Below are positions 12,043-21,832 of a DNA stretch of 64,000 bases, piece after piece (the first letter of the stretch is position 1; each line of letters starts with the position of its first letter). This DNA is from Primula veris (taxonomy: Eukaryota; Streptophyta; Magnoliopsida; Ericales; Primulaceae), in assembly GCA_963682055.1 (NCBI GenBank), contig OY821746.1, positions 18,341,992 to 18,405,991 of the forward strand. Reading direction: 5' to 3'. Under the pieces are notes generated by a model that was not told the origin of the DNA, ran no database searches, and was given only the letters and a program-made list of their open reading frames with translations. The translations under genes were made by a program, and so were the position numbers.

Positions 12043-12300
12043 AGGCACATGTGCATGTACCAATAATAAAAAAACAAGCAAAGGAAAGCCAAACAAAGAG
12101 GCAAGTGTGCAGGTACCAATAATCAAAAATAAGCAAAGGAAAGCCAAACAAAGAGGCAAGTGTGGAGGTACCAATAATCAAAAATCAAGCAAAGGAAAGC
12201 CCAACAAATAGGAAAGTGTGAAGGTACCAATAATCAAAAATCAAGCAAAGGAGAGCCAAACAAAAAGGCAATATACATGTACCAATAATTCAAGCCCGCA
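12043..12300. repeat. Four to five 56-bp tandem repeats
   Basis: Units contain AAGCAAAGGAAAGCCAAACA followed by GGTACCAATAATCAAAAA, with AAGCAAAGG at 12076, 12131, 12187 and 12243. This is a second minisatellite, unrelated to the 36-bp one beside it. Confidence 0.9.
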
Positions 12301-12470
12301 TTACGGAGGCAACCAGTTACCAAGCAAAAGAAAACAAAGGAAAAACAATCCAATCAAGGAAATATCAACAGGACAATAAAAAGATCCAATACATGAATAA
12401 AGGAATGAAGCAAGTAGTCCACGCCCGCGTTACGGAGGCAATAATGTACGACGAATAAAAAAGAAATCAA

Positions 12471-13728
12471 CTAAGAAGAACTGCTACATGACGAACACGA
12501 CGGTACATGACTCAGCCTAACCTCCTCGTCGTCTGTAGCCGTGTCTTCGTCGGTCTCTTGACCCTCAAACCGCTCCTCGGAAATAAGGAAATTGAAATTG
12601 GTCGTGTAAACACCCACATGTTGCCCTACCTCGAGCCGGGTAGCGAACTCTAACCCACTCGCATTCTCATGGGCAACAGAAGCACCCTTTAAACGAGCTT
12701 TGTCCATAGGATACTGACGAGCTTCATACAGTTTTGTGGAAGCATCATGCCGACGTATTGACGCACGAAAGAATTTCATCAAGACATTGGCCTGGGGTAT
12801 TAACAGCTTTAACTTGCCGAACCACTTGTCCTTTAAACGCCAATACCGGGCCAGACGACGCTCTTGCACCTCATAAATATGCTCGTCGTGTCCCACATAA
12901 GCACGGAATGACACAGATTGAGTTCGCAATTTTTTCTTAAGTCGAGCACATTGGACTTGTAGCTTCTCGTTCTTTCCCATCAGGATATGAGGTAAATGGG
13001 CACGAGCTTCCTCTGCTGCATCAGACGAACCCCCAACCCGGGCAGCACCAGTCGGTTCTTGCCCCGCACTAACAGGGGATGGAGAGCCATTTTGCTGCAC
13101 CACAGTAGGAAATGCCTACGAAGAAAGAAGGGAAAAAGACAGCAGCATCAATACAACTAAAGAACTGACTAAACCAAAATCCAAATAAATAATATTTTTA
13201 TACAAGCCTGAAGAAACTCGAAATGCAAACTACTCTCAAAACTCAGTCAGATAAACCCTCGACGGAAGCCGAGGTCTCTGCGGCGTCAGCAAAATGAATG
13301 TCCCGCAGCGAAACTATCTGCGTACCCAAACGACCCTTTACCGAGGCATCCAAGCTGTTCAACGCAGCCGTCGTTTCGGCTACCCGGGCCATAGCATCAA
13401 CCATACGCTCCGCTCGGATAACACCAAGGGTACCTTTCACATACTCATACACCTCTAATGCCTGAGCACGATCCCAATAGGCTTTGACGAAGGATAATAG
13501 CAGATCCGTGTCTTCAAAAACGGCCCCTAACACCAAGTTCAAGCTCGTCACCCGGCCCCGGGCTTCATCACGAGAGCGCCGAAGTGCACCAAGAAGCTCT
13601 TTGGCCTTGCCCTTGTTTGCTATATAGTAGGCGGTCTTTTTGCTGAACTTATCTCCCAAATCGCGCCGAATCGACAAGTTTGAAATATGAATATTCAGAT
13701 CCTCGATTTCACGGCGAGCAGAATTCAA
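12471..13728 (-). CDS. Antisense gene 2 of the Tat element (two coding blocks), unknown function
   Basis: The upstream block (13728-13243, 161 aa open) reads ARREIEDLNIHISNLSI and is helical and charged. The downstream block (13103-12471, about 210 aa) begins after a good acceptor TTCTTCGTAG at about 13112. It ends in an acidic region and a Ser/Cys tail (SCSSCSSSS). The donor that would join the blocks was not found; the upstream block ends in a TGA (13243-13245) just before the gap. The frame is also open upstream of 13728 except for one stop near 13757. I do not recognise a domain. It runs opposite to pol, so it must be expressed from its own antisense promoter or not at all. Confidence 0.5.
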
Positions 13729-14040
13729 TTCCGCGGTTAGGGACGCCTTAGACCTTTATGGATCACCTATAACAATATCATCTACACTACGACTAGGAGG
13801 GGCTCATACCACCATGGCCAGGGGATTAACATGTACCTGACAAGATTTTTATGTGTCCTTCAAAAGATGACAACAACCAACAGACAACGAAATTAACCAA
13901 GAAAGCCAAACAGGAAGAAAACGGGGCACTTATATTATCAACTTTCCAACAAAATGTCCTTAGAAATACAAAAACGGCCCACAATCTGGGTACCAAAAGA
14001 CCCTACACTAAGCTACACAAAAAATACTACAAGCATATGA

Positions 14041-16260
14041 TCAATGCTCCACCTGAGAAGATGCCGGTGGGGGAGTAGCAGCAGTAGCAGACCGAGGAGT
14101 AGAAAGAGCTGACCCGGAATGGGGACGAAGCGCCGTCGATATCGTATGTCCCGGCAGCCGTGGGAGCTCCTCATCCCGAAGATTGGCCCAATCTAGAGGT
14201 TTAGGCGGTGCACCTTGCGGACAGGGATAAACCAATTCCGACCATGCCCGGTCCGACAGAGGTACCCTTGCAAAATTCAGAGCACGAACATGAGAGCAAA
14301 AGATGAAAAAATTGGCAATCGCTTTAAACTTTGTCCGCTCTTCCGATTGTGCCGCTTTCAAAGAAGCAACCTCAGATTTTTCAGCCTCCACATCCTCTGC
14401 ATGAGCACGTTATCGGCTTCTAATAGGTCGTATTTTTCGACCATAAGCTCCTTCTCGGCCTCCAGCCTTTTAACCTCCTCGGTCAAGCGCAAGTTATCCC
14501 CCACCACCTTGTCATAATCGGCGGCTAACTTCACCATCTAGGCTTTCTCCTCAGCCATTGCCTTACTTTCGGCAATTATCTTCTCCTTCTCAGCCTCGAG
14601 CATATGAGCTATCTCATCAGCCATTACCTTCTTTTCGACAATTAGCTTCTCGTTCTCAGCCTCGAGCGCCGTCAACTGATCCCTCAGTACAAAGGTACCC
14701 ACGAAAGCCTGTAATCAAAAACATCAGACACCAGCTAACTAAGGGTATAACGACATATATAACAAAAGACGTGCGAAACATACCCGAAGCACATCATTGT
14801 TGGCCTGCTCAATGACCGACACTAAAGGACGAGCAGCCATTTTCTCGGCATCCTTGAAGACAAGGGGCTTCAGAGCAGTATACCCCATCCTTAAAGCTCG
14901 GGGCTGCTCTAGCAGTTTGCCCCCACATCGATCAATATAACGGGTCATCGCGACCCCGTCCACCATCACCTTTTTTGAGCTGGGGGGAACCTCATCCTCC
15001 CCTCTCTTCATAACCTCCTCGGCAATCTCTTCGCCGGCTACCACCTCCACTTCCTCCATAACCTCCTTCTCCGACGGAACAGTCTCAGGGGCCATGCGCT
15101 CACTCACATCATCAGTTCGGATGGGCAACATGACAGGTAGGCTCATCGTATCCTCACTCATGTTCACCAGGAGGTTAAGATGTCTGAATATATTATCGAA
15201 CGACCCATGAAACACAACAATACCCATTGACCGGGCAAGGGCAAGGGTAACCAATGAAGAAGTCAATAGCTGAAACATGATAACAAATAAAGAGAGGAGC
15301 AATAGAATTGAAAGAAAATTCACAAAACTAATACACGTACATCGGCATTCGCGGAAGCCGCCTCGGTAGAGTCATCTTGAGGAGAGGCAACCGGAACCTC
15401 CTCATTCACCGATGTATCCGACACCCTGGTCCTCTTCGGGGTCCCAGCAACGGTGTCTGCTGCACGGCGCTTAGGACAAACAGGCTTTTTCCCTCCCCGA
15501 GCAGCACTTCGAGCCTTGACAATTTTGAGGAATTCCTTCTTCGACTCTATAGGAATCTCAGGCGCCGGATTACCCTTAGTCACTGGCCCTGCAGGATAAC
15601 CTAACAGCATGGGAGCAGTACGGCTTGCCCGGTCCTTCGTCGGTCCAGGTCCCCACCACATCCAGAGGGCTAAGAGAGCTTCGGCATTGGGAGAGCCGAG
15701 GTCAGGCAAATCAGGGGCGGTGGTTGCCGGTCCCGGAATCTGGTGTCCAGCACAACCCCAATCTCCGAAAGCAATCACTATACCAAGATTATGCTCTTTG
15801 TTGGTGTCCGGAAGACCGATGACCAGCCGAGAGAAGGAGCGCAACGTCTTCAAATAAGAGCTACGACGATCAAAGCTCAAACTGTAGACCCTGAACACAT
15901 CTTTCAGTTCGACATTGATCCCCGACACCTCCGACAACCTTCGAATACCGTTCAGGGTATGATAGCCATTCAGGGCCAATTGGGCCGGAGCAATCTGGAC
16001 AGCCTCAAAGAACGAAGCTATCCATTCAGTGAAAGGAAGTCTAAGACCTCCCGTAAAGAACGTCGAGGAGCGAACAACTACCTCACCGGCAGGTACAACC
16101 CCCATGACTTCCTCATCGGAGACAGGCAGTCGAATATGAGTGTCGTCGGGTATCCCGGCCAGCTTCTTAAAATCCTCTTTCACAAATGGACCGACTTGAG
16201 CCAAGCATTGGGTCAGAATTTCCTATCCAAACGTCATAAAAGCTTCATCAATATACTAAC
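14041..16260 (-). pseudogene. Antisense gene 1 of the Tat element: putative gypsy-type 'transposase_28' domain plus coiled coil, spliced
   Basis: Exon a (about 16246-15343) has LRLPFTEWIASFFEAVQIAP and LNGYHTLNGIRRLSE, the hallmark of the PF04195 'putative gypsy type transposon' domain. Exon b (about 15272-14781) joins in phase through GAT/GTACGT and TTTCAG/CTATTG. Exon c (about 14703-14041) joins in phase through CGG/GTATGT and TTACAG/GCTTTC. Exon b has an acidic, Glu/Val-rich low-complexity region. Exon c is a long coiled coil (EAENEKLIVEKKVMADEIAH) with one TAG near 14537 and a frameshift near 14400, ending at TGA 14041-14043. There is no clear ATG at the 5' end, so a further 5' exon probably lies at 16300-16650, where CTCTCTAGGGTTT looks like a plant leader. 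The function of PF04195 proteins is unknown to me. Confidence 0.7.
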
Positions 16261-16261
16261 C

Positions 16262-17250
16262 AAAAACAAATCACACGAAGCAGTTCCCCCCCCCCCCCCA
16301 ATTACCAGAAACCCTACACTTTTCCACCAACACAACAAACGAAAATCCTATACATAACGAAAAACCACCAATCACCAACCTAAATAGACATATATAGGCA
16401 AGCAAAACCACATATCCACACCACATACATGGAAGCAACAACAAATCAAACATAAGACCCTAAGCACAGAGATATACAGAAAGTCCCACAAAATACGAAA
16501 GCATTTACAGTCATGATTAAAGGGCAAACCGGAGATCGCAGCAACAAATATTTTAGCAATAAGAAGAAACCCTGGGGAGAGAGTCAGAATATCTTTTGGC
16601 GGGAAGCACAAACCCTAGAGAGAGAAAATAAAAGATTTTTTTCAGTAAATTATGGGATAAGACCAAAAAGAGTTACTCAGCATAGTTAAAAAGGAGTGGA
16701 GCCACAAAAAGAATAAAATAATAACCGTCCTTTCGTGTGACAGAGGTTTACTTTTTTTTTTCAGCCACATAAAAGTCCACAACCGCTATTTTCAACAAAT
16801 CAACGCTCTAGATCCTGCCAACTCAGACAGTATATCCCACTAACCAATGCAGTTCACATCATTGCACCCATATAAACAGCCAGTGGACCCCACCACAAAA
16901 AGCTTACAGCATACGCTACCCATAATACTACACCGAGGAGGCATCCCGATCACGTTCCTCGACGCCAAGCAGGTTATTATCATAAGACCACCGATCACGG
17001 TCGACGAAGACCGTTCCTTACTCGACGGCTTTTCAGCATCCGTCCTAGCAACGCTCTCTGGGGGGATAATCGTGCACTATGCTCGGTGTCCAACACTGGG
17101 CCATCGTATGATTTCAACAATGAAGGCAAAGCGAATAAAAAATAGACAGAATCAAATTGCGAAAGCAGAAGTTTTATTCATCCACAAAGGGGGATACAAA
17201 CAAACACGTACAACGGGAAAAGAAAAGTTTACAAGAAAAAACACCCATCC
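16262..17250. other. Inter-gene region of the antisense cluster
   Basis: It holds the probable leader of antisense gene 1 (minus strand, about 16650-16300), with CCTATATATGT near 16390 as a weak TATA candidate. The plus-strand frame at 16847-17323 shows no family signature and overlaps cassette 1, so I do not call it. GGGGGGATAAT at about 17060 resembles a polypurine tract. Confidence 0.4.
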
Positions 17251-17611
17251 TATTTATTGGAACTACCCCCCACGTCGGCATCCTTCTTCGCCAAGAGCTC
17301 CTCCAGACGCTCTTTTTCCCTAATCAAATGGGAAATACCAATCTCCACTAGCTTTAAAGCATGAGATTGAGACTTGCACTTCTGCTCGGCTTCAAAACGA
17401 GCAGCACTCTCCTCCTCCCAATACTGTTTAACCGCCTCACTTCGGTCTGAGCACACTTAAGATCGGCTTTCAACCACGACATCTCAATTTCTTTCAACTG
17501 AAGTGGAGTCAATTCCTCTTCCCCGAAACCAGGGGGACAGGGTAACATAAAAGTAGGCTTCTCTTCAAGAAGGGCTTTCTTTTTGGCAGCAGATATAGTG
17601 ATGGGAGCCAT
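17250..17611 (-). pseudogene. Antisense coiled-coil cassette 1 (frameshifted)
   Basis: ATG 17611 gives MAPITISAAKKKALLEEKP, then a Pro-rich link and EIEMSWLKADLKCAQTE. A one-base shift at about 17440 moves to the next frame, EAVKQYWEEESAARFEAEQK, ending DVGGSSNK at 17250. Heptad-like spacing suggests a coiled coil. The minus strand has CCTATAAATG at 17696-17705, about 90 bp upstream of the ATG. It is related to cassette 3 by the shared W-L-K-A-[DE]-L-x-x-C core. Function unknown. Confidence 0.6.
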
Positions 17612-17695
17612 CTTGGATAAAAGCAAGTTAGAAGAAGCAAAAAGTATAAAACCAGATATGGAAAGGGTTGATAATAAAATGCAAATAGTAGGGAG

Positions 17696-17705
17696 CATTT
17701 ATAGG
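17696..17705 (-). promoter_or_regulatory. TATA-like box of cassette 1
   Basis: The minus strand reads CCTATAAATG, 86-94 bp upstream of ATG 17611. Confidence 0.45.
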
Positions 17706-17907
17706 AAATCAGAAGGCGTAAACGGCGAAGCGGTGCAATAAATGAAAAGGCACAAGATACGAGGCGTTAGAACAATTCAAAATACAAAGGGGCACAAAAT
17801 ACGAAGAGTTACGAAAGTCCAACATAAGAAAAGGCACGAGATACAAAGAAGCCACAAAATCCAAATACAAAAAAGAAAAAATACATCAGAACATTGACCC
17901 AATCAAA

Positions 17908-18387
17908 TTAAGGATCAATGAGCGGGAAAACCGAACTGCCAGATCGGGAGAAAGCTACCCGAGCAGAGCGGTCTAATCGAGCTTGGTAGGAGTCATTCAT
18001 GACTACCAAGCACTCATTCTCCCTGGAGAGGTCGGTGTTCGTCCTAGTAAGGACCCTGATTCGCTCCTCAAGCCGAGCATTTTTAACGGTCATACTAGCA
18101 AGGCCTTGACGAGAGTTGTCAAACTCATCCTGGGCTTGGTCCCAAATCTCCTCGGCCTCATACCAGGAGTGGGCCAGAGTGTTCCTACGCACCAACAAAT
18201 GATCAAGTTCACGACCCAAGGCCGAAATCTCGGTCCATTTAATGGTCTCCTCGGGGTGCGAGTTGAACAAACTCAAAGCCAGAACACCATACTCCTTCTC
18301 AAGCCGAGCCATTCTATGACGTACCCGAGATACCTCAGCATCCAAGTCCTTCATCTGAGCATGGTATCTCGCCACGGACTCAGACAT
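17908..18387 (-). CDS. Antisense coiled-coil cassette 2, intact, 159 aa
   Basis: The intact frame from ATG 18387 (MSESVARYHAQMKDLDAEVS) to the stop at 17908 encodes two helical, charged stretches (residues 1-45 and about 75-140) with heptad spacing, such as NARLEERIRVLTRTNTDL. There is no signal peptide or membrane segment. TATAAATA lies 95 bp upstream on the minus strand. No known domain is recognised. It belongs to a row of five similar antisense cassettes and is the longest intact one. It could be a diverged relative of the coiled coil in antisense gene 1. Confidence 0.6.
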   Translation of the reverse strand: MSESVARYHAQMKDLDAEVSRVRHRMARLEKEYGVLALSLFNSHPEETIKWTEISALGRELDHLLVRRNTLAHSWYEAEEIWDQAQDEFDNSRQGLASMTVKNARLEERIRVLTRTNTDLSRENECLVVMNDSYQARLDRSARVAFSRSGSSVFPLIDP

Positions 18388-18481
18388 TATGGAAAGTTGT
18401 TATGATACAGAAGGAGAAGAGGGATGAGGGAGAAGCCAACACAAGTTTATGATAAGGATAATCTCCCAAGGAAAGGTTGAG

Positions 18482-18489
18482 TATTTATA
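18482..18489 (-). promoter_or_regulatory. TATA box of cassette 2
   Basis: A perfect TATAAATA on the minus strand, 95 bp upstream of ATG 18387. Confidence 0.55.
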
Positions 18490-18689
18490 GAGTAAAGATA
18501 GTATGTTGTTGTCTGACAAATACTTGGGAACATGCATATTATCTGACAATGCTTGGGAACATGCATCTTTGACCAAACCTGCCATGTCTCAGAAGTCACA
18601 CGGCTACAGTACAGCAAGAAATAAAGATACAAGATATTCAAAGGTCCACATTCCAGAAAAACGACAAACCACAAGTGCAAAATAAAAAG

Positions 18690-18896
18690 AAGTGCAAGAT
18701 AAAGGGGCAAAGATAATTTTCATTAATAAAGATAGGATACATCGCTGTTCATTACATCAGAGGACAACATCAAAAGGAAAAACTATTACATACGAGAAAA
18801 AGATCTATTACATCCGAGAAAAATCTATTACAGAAGATCATACAAAGAAGATCGACTATATCAGCAGGCCAAGCGAACAGGAGGCATGAAGGGAAG

Positions 18897-18928
<32 letters not shown>

Positions 18929-19254
18929 GATGAAGAGGAACATAAAGAAGAAGTGAAAAATACGAAGAAAATAAACATAAAAAAGAAGAGTCATGCTCAA
19001 ATAGAGAGAACAAAGTATAAAACAGAAAAGAAGAAGACTGCAAGAAAATGAAGAAGAAAAACGAAAATAACAAAAAAACCGAGGAACTCAGGGTTGATTG
19101 TTACATCGTAGTGGTGAAAAGAAGATGAAGAAAAAGAAAAGGAGATAAGAAAAGATGAAGAAATGAAGAAAATTGAAAAAGAAAGAGAAAAAGAAGTAAA
19201 ACAGAAAAAGAGGAAAAGAAGAAGAGTGCAAGAGAAAAAGGCAGAAAAAGGTTG
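18690..19254. repeat. Purine-rich low-complexity tract with an A28 run
   Basis: An uninterrupted A-run of about 28 bases starts at 18901. It is followed by about 350 bases of GAAGAAGA/AAAGAA sequence on the plus strand. The poly-Phe/Leu minus-strand frames here are composition artefacts. Confidence 0.85.
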
Positions 19255-19544
19255 TTAGGAGGAAGATGGTCGGTAATGATGAGAGGGCCCCGCTGGGCTC
19301 GCAGCATCTTGGAGCGAGGGATTCCTCCTTAGAACGGTGTTCTCATCAAGCAGGGATTGGTTAGCACGCCTGCAGTAATCCAACTCGGCCTTCAACCAAG
19401 TCAACTCTCTCACCATCTCTTTATGATAACCACGCATTGTTTCTCTGCCTCAGCATCTCTCAAAAGCTTCAAATCATTACCATAAGAGGCCTTGAAAGCT
19501 TACACTTGCAAGGTCAAGGAGGAATTGGAAAAGGGGAAAGTCAT
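19255..19544 (-). pseudogene. Antisense coiled-coil cassette 3 (broken)
   Basis: ATG 19544 (MTFPFSNSSLTLQV) runs into a stop after 14 codons. Reading continues (AFKASYGNDLKLLRDAEAEK) and shifts frame near 19437 into MVRELTWLKAELDYCRRANQ, ending in a Ser-rich tail at 19255. The core ELTWLKAELDYC parallels EMSWLKADLKC of cassette 1. TATAAATA is at 19637-19644 (minus strand), 93 bp upstream. Confidence 0.5.
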
Positions 19545-19636
19545 CGCAATATATAGAATAAAAATATATGTATAAAAATATATGTAGAAAGAAACTGGTA
19601 TAAAGAGATTATGGAAAGATACAAGCTTCGAAGGGG

Positions 19637-19644
19637 TATTTATA
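19637..19644 (-). promoter_or_regulatory. TATA box of cassette 3
   Basis: TATAAATA on the minus strand within CTCTATAAATACCCC, 93 bp upstream of ATG 19544. The context closely resembles that at cassette 2 (CTCTATAAATACTCA). Confidence 0.55.
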
Positions 19645-20060
19645 GAGAAATTGATAAAGGCTTGAGGTGAAGAAACGCAACCGTTAGCCAGAAAGGGTTT
19701 GGAGAAGCGTGTGCATTAAAGGAGACGCGACTGTTTAAAAGAAACTCTTGGATTTAGGCCATTATTTTAATATTCATGGGAAAAGCAATTACACACGTGT
19801 TAATATAGGGAAGTGCAACAATCTCCAGGAACATTGAAAGTATCATTTGCACTGGGATCAAGAAAACCCAAAGGATACGGTCAAACATAGGGCCCAATAA
19901 AAACCATTAATGAAGCCACGCGCACGCACGGTAAAAACAGTGCATTGGAAGAATAAACCAGATAAGAACAAGAAAAAGAAGAATCTTCTTTGATTAAGTG
20001 GAACTCCATTACAAGGTACTAGTCAACAAAAGAAAATTATAAAAATAAAAAAGAAAAGAA

Positions 20061-20399
20061 TTATTTTGCAGAAGGGCCATCTTCATCGTCAGGCTTCTTT
20101 TTAGACCGAGCATACACTTCCTTGAGGGCCAATTTATAAGCCCTCTTGGAAGCAATATGCCTATCTCTAGAGGCCTCGAGCTCTTTGATCCGAGCACGAG
20201 CCCAAATATTGTCGATCAGAGACCTCTGGTATTCACTCTCCATGGCCTCCAAGCGCTCGTCCATCTCGACAGCTCGACGAGCCTCCATGGTTAAAGAGGC
20301 AACCCTCCTTTCGAGGATACGAGCCTTCCTCACCTCCTCCTCTAGATGAGCAACATACTCAGGAAGGTTGTCACCACTAGTTTCCCGAGGAGAAGCCAT
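20061..20399 (-). CDS. Antisense coiled-coil cassette 4, intact, 112 aa
   Basis: ATG 20399 starts MASPRETSGDNLPEYVAHLE. A continuous charged helix follows, ending in a basic then acidic tail (YARSKKKPDDEDGPSAK). It is clearly paralogous to cassette 5: the same start MASP, GDN-PEY-AHLE-EV-KAR, and AKRAYKLA-KE near the end. TATAAAAG lies 52 bp upstream. Unknown function; a short homotypic or heterotypic coiled-coil protein is the inference. Confidence 0.62.
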   Translation of the reverse strand: MASPRETSGDNLPEYVAHLEEEVRKARILERRVASLTMEARRAVEMDERLEAMESEYQRSLIDNIWARARIKELEASRDRHIASKRAYKLALKEVYARSKKKPDDEDGPSAK

Positions 20400-20450
20400 T
20401 TGTACGTTGATACGGAGTGAATTATAAAAAAAAAAGACAGGTACAACCCC

Positions 20451-20458
20451 CTTTTATA
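20451..20458 (-). promoter_or_regulatory. TATA box of cassette 4
   Basis: TATAAAAG on the minus strand, 52 bp upstream of ATG 20399. Confidence 0.5.
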
Positions 20459-20688
20459 AGAAGAAGAGGTAGATCAAAGGTCATCTCGAAGAAAGACCAA
20501 CCCTCTTTAACTTCCCTAGGACATTTATGGCAAACTAACGACAGTTCCAAGTCCAATTAAAGTCGTCCAATGAGGTATCAAGAAGATAAACAGACAAGAA
20601 CGAGAATAAGGAAGTATTTTATTAATTTCAAATAATTCGATTACAACTGGGGAATGATGCCCCATACAAAAGAAATTACAAAAACTAA

Positions 20689-21000
20689 TTATTCCGAGGA
20701 AGAGCTTGCTTCAACGCCATCCGACCCTGGTTTTGACCGATTATGCAGCTCCTTGAAGGCAAGTTTATAGGCTCTTTTTGCCGCCCTTTGCTTAGCTAGA
20801 GAAGCCTCGAGCCTCTTTATACGCTCAAAGGCCCAATCCCGATCAGCCATCGTCACATGATGAGCCGCGTCCATATCAGACAATTTCTTTGCCGTAACGG
20901 CCAGCTTCCTTTTCACAGCACGAGCTTTCTTGACCTCGTTTTCTAAATGAGCAATGTATTCGGGAGAGTTGTCACCAGTAGCACCATTGGGAGAGGCCAT
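20689..21000 (-). CDS. Antisense coiled-coil cassette 5, intact, 103 aa
   Basis: ATG 21000 (MASPNGATGDNSPEYIAHLE) is preferred over an upstream in-frame ATG (21024) because it aligns with the start of cassette 4. The body is a charged helix (RIKRLEASLAKQRAAKRAYK) and the tail is Ser-rich. Upstream sequence aligns with that of cassette 4, including a TATA-like CTATAATGG at the same distance (about 51 bp). Cassettes 4 and 5 are therefore tandem duplicates including their promoters. The 3' LTR begins about 260 bp further on. Confidence 0.62.
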   Translation of the reverse strand: MASPNGATGDNSPEYIAHLENEVKKARAVKRKLAVTAKKLSDMDAAHHVTMADRDWAFERIKRLEASLAKQRAAKRAYKLAFKELHNRSKPGSDGVEASSSSE

Positions 21001-21050
21001 GACGTTCTTAGTAATGATAAGCAATGGAATATTTATGAGGGAACAATCCC

Positions 21051-21060
21051 ATTATAGGCA
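21051..21060 (-). promoter_or_regulatory. Degenerate TATA-like box of cassette 5
   Basis: The minus strand reads CCTATAATGG, aligned with TATAAAAGG of cassette 4 at the same spacing from the ATG. Confidence 0.35.
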
Positions 21061-21261
21061 AAGGGGGGAATACCAAGGGTCACATCGAAGTTGGGTAGCA
21101 GGTTTGCAAATTCAAGACATTAAATGGGTCCCAGGGAGCAGTCATAGATAGGGACATTTTTCGATGAAGCATTGGGAACAGCAAGACAGAAGTAGCTTCC
21201 TCGACAGACCGAGCATGACTCTCTCGACGTGGAGACCACACCGAGGAAGTCGGGAAGCACT

Positions 21262-21829
21262 TGATAGAACATAAAAATTGGACCCGAATATATCTATTCG
21301 GGTACGAATCGACCCACCCATTATTTGAGGGTATCTAAGGCTAAAACCCAAAAACTCATGGTCTAAATAGAGCTTTCCTAACAGGTCATTATCTATAAGG
21401 GTCCAGCCCAATAATAAAGATCCACAATAGAAAAGCCCATGAGGTGGCCCTTGAGATAACGACATTTGTCAACATCCCATGAGACATAATTGTCTATAAA
21501 TAGTCAACTACCCCCCCTAAAACAAGGATCAGAAAATCTATCTAAAAAATATAGAGAGAATGAGAGAAAATAGAAAAATTTGTCAGAACCCACCACACCA
21601 AAAGGTAGACCGAGCAAGATACTAGACCGAACATCGAGATCGAAGAAAGATCAAGATTATCAGAGCAAGTTGTAATACCGAGCATAGATACAAATAAAAA
21701 ATTGTATTCCGAGCAATTATACCACCGAGCTTAATAAAGATTAAAGAAGGGTTCATTGTTTATTCTATTTTATATATTATATTATTGTTGAAAAACCTAA
21801 CGCAACCGACCAAAGTTATGGATTTATCA
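21262..21829 (+). repeat. 3' LTR of the Tat element
   Basis: It begins TGATAGAACATAAAAATTGG and ends GGATTTATCA, with about 20 differences from the 5' LTR. The preceding bases (ACCGAGGAAGTCGGGAAGCA) are only moderately purine-rich as a polypurine tract. Confidence 0.95.
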
Positions 21830-21832
21830 AAT

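Larger units (their letters stand above)
5094..21829 (+). mobile_element. Ty3/gypsy retrotransposon, Tat lineage, 16.7 kb
   Basis: TG...CA LTRs of 571 and 568 bp flank gag, pol and a long 3' region with antisense genes. The target duplications are AATAA (5089-5093) and AATAC (21830-21834). The uninterrupted repeat junction at 22531-22538 shows AATAC was the original site. The primer binding site resembles the tRNA-Asp 3' end. Tat membership rests on two RNase H domains, integrase after RNase H, the aspartic protease form VLVDQGAS, and antisense ORFs between pol and the 3' LTR as in Grande/Retand-like elements. About 20 LTR differences by eye (96-97% identity) and several broken frames indicate a moderately old, inactive copy. 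Confidence 0.95.

Noticed and set aside
16847..17323. 158-codon plus-strand ORF in the Tat 3' region
   Set aside because: No recognisable domain and overlap with antisense cassette 1; cannot be separated from chance.
18770..19307. Minus-strand poly-Phe/Leu/Ser frames that look like membrane proteins
   Set aside because: They lie on the purine-rich tract with the A28 run; composition alone gives the hydrophobic residues.
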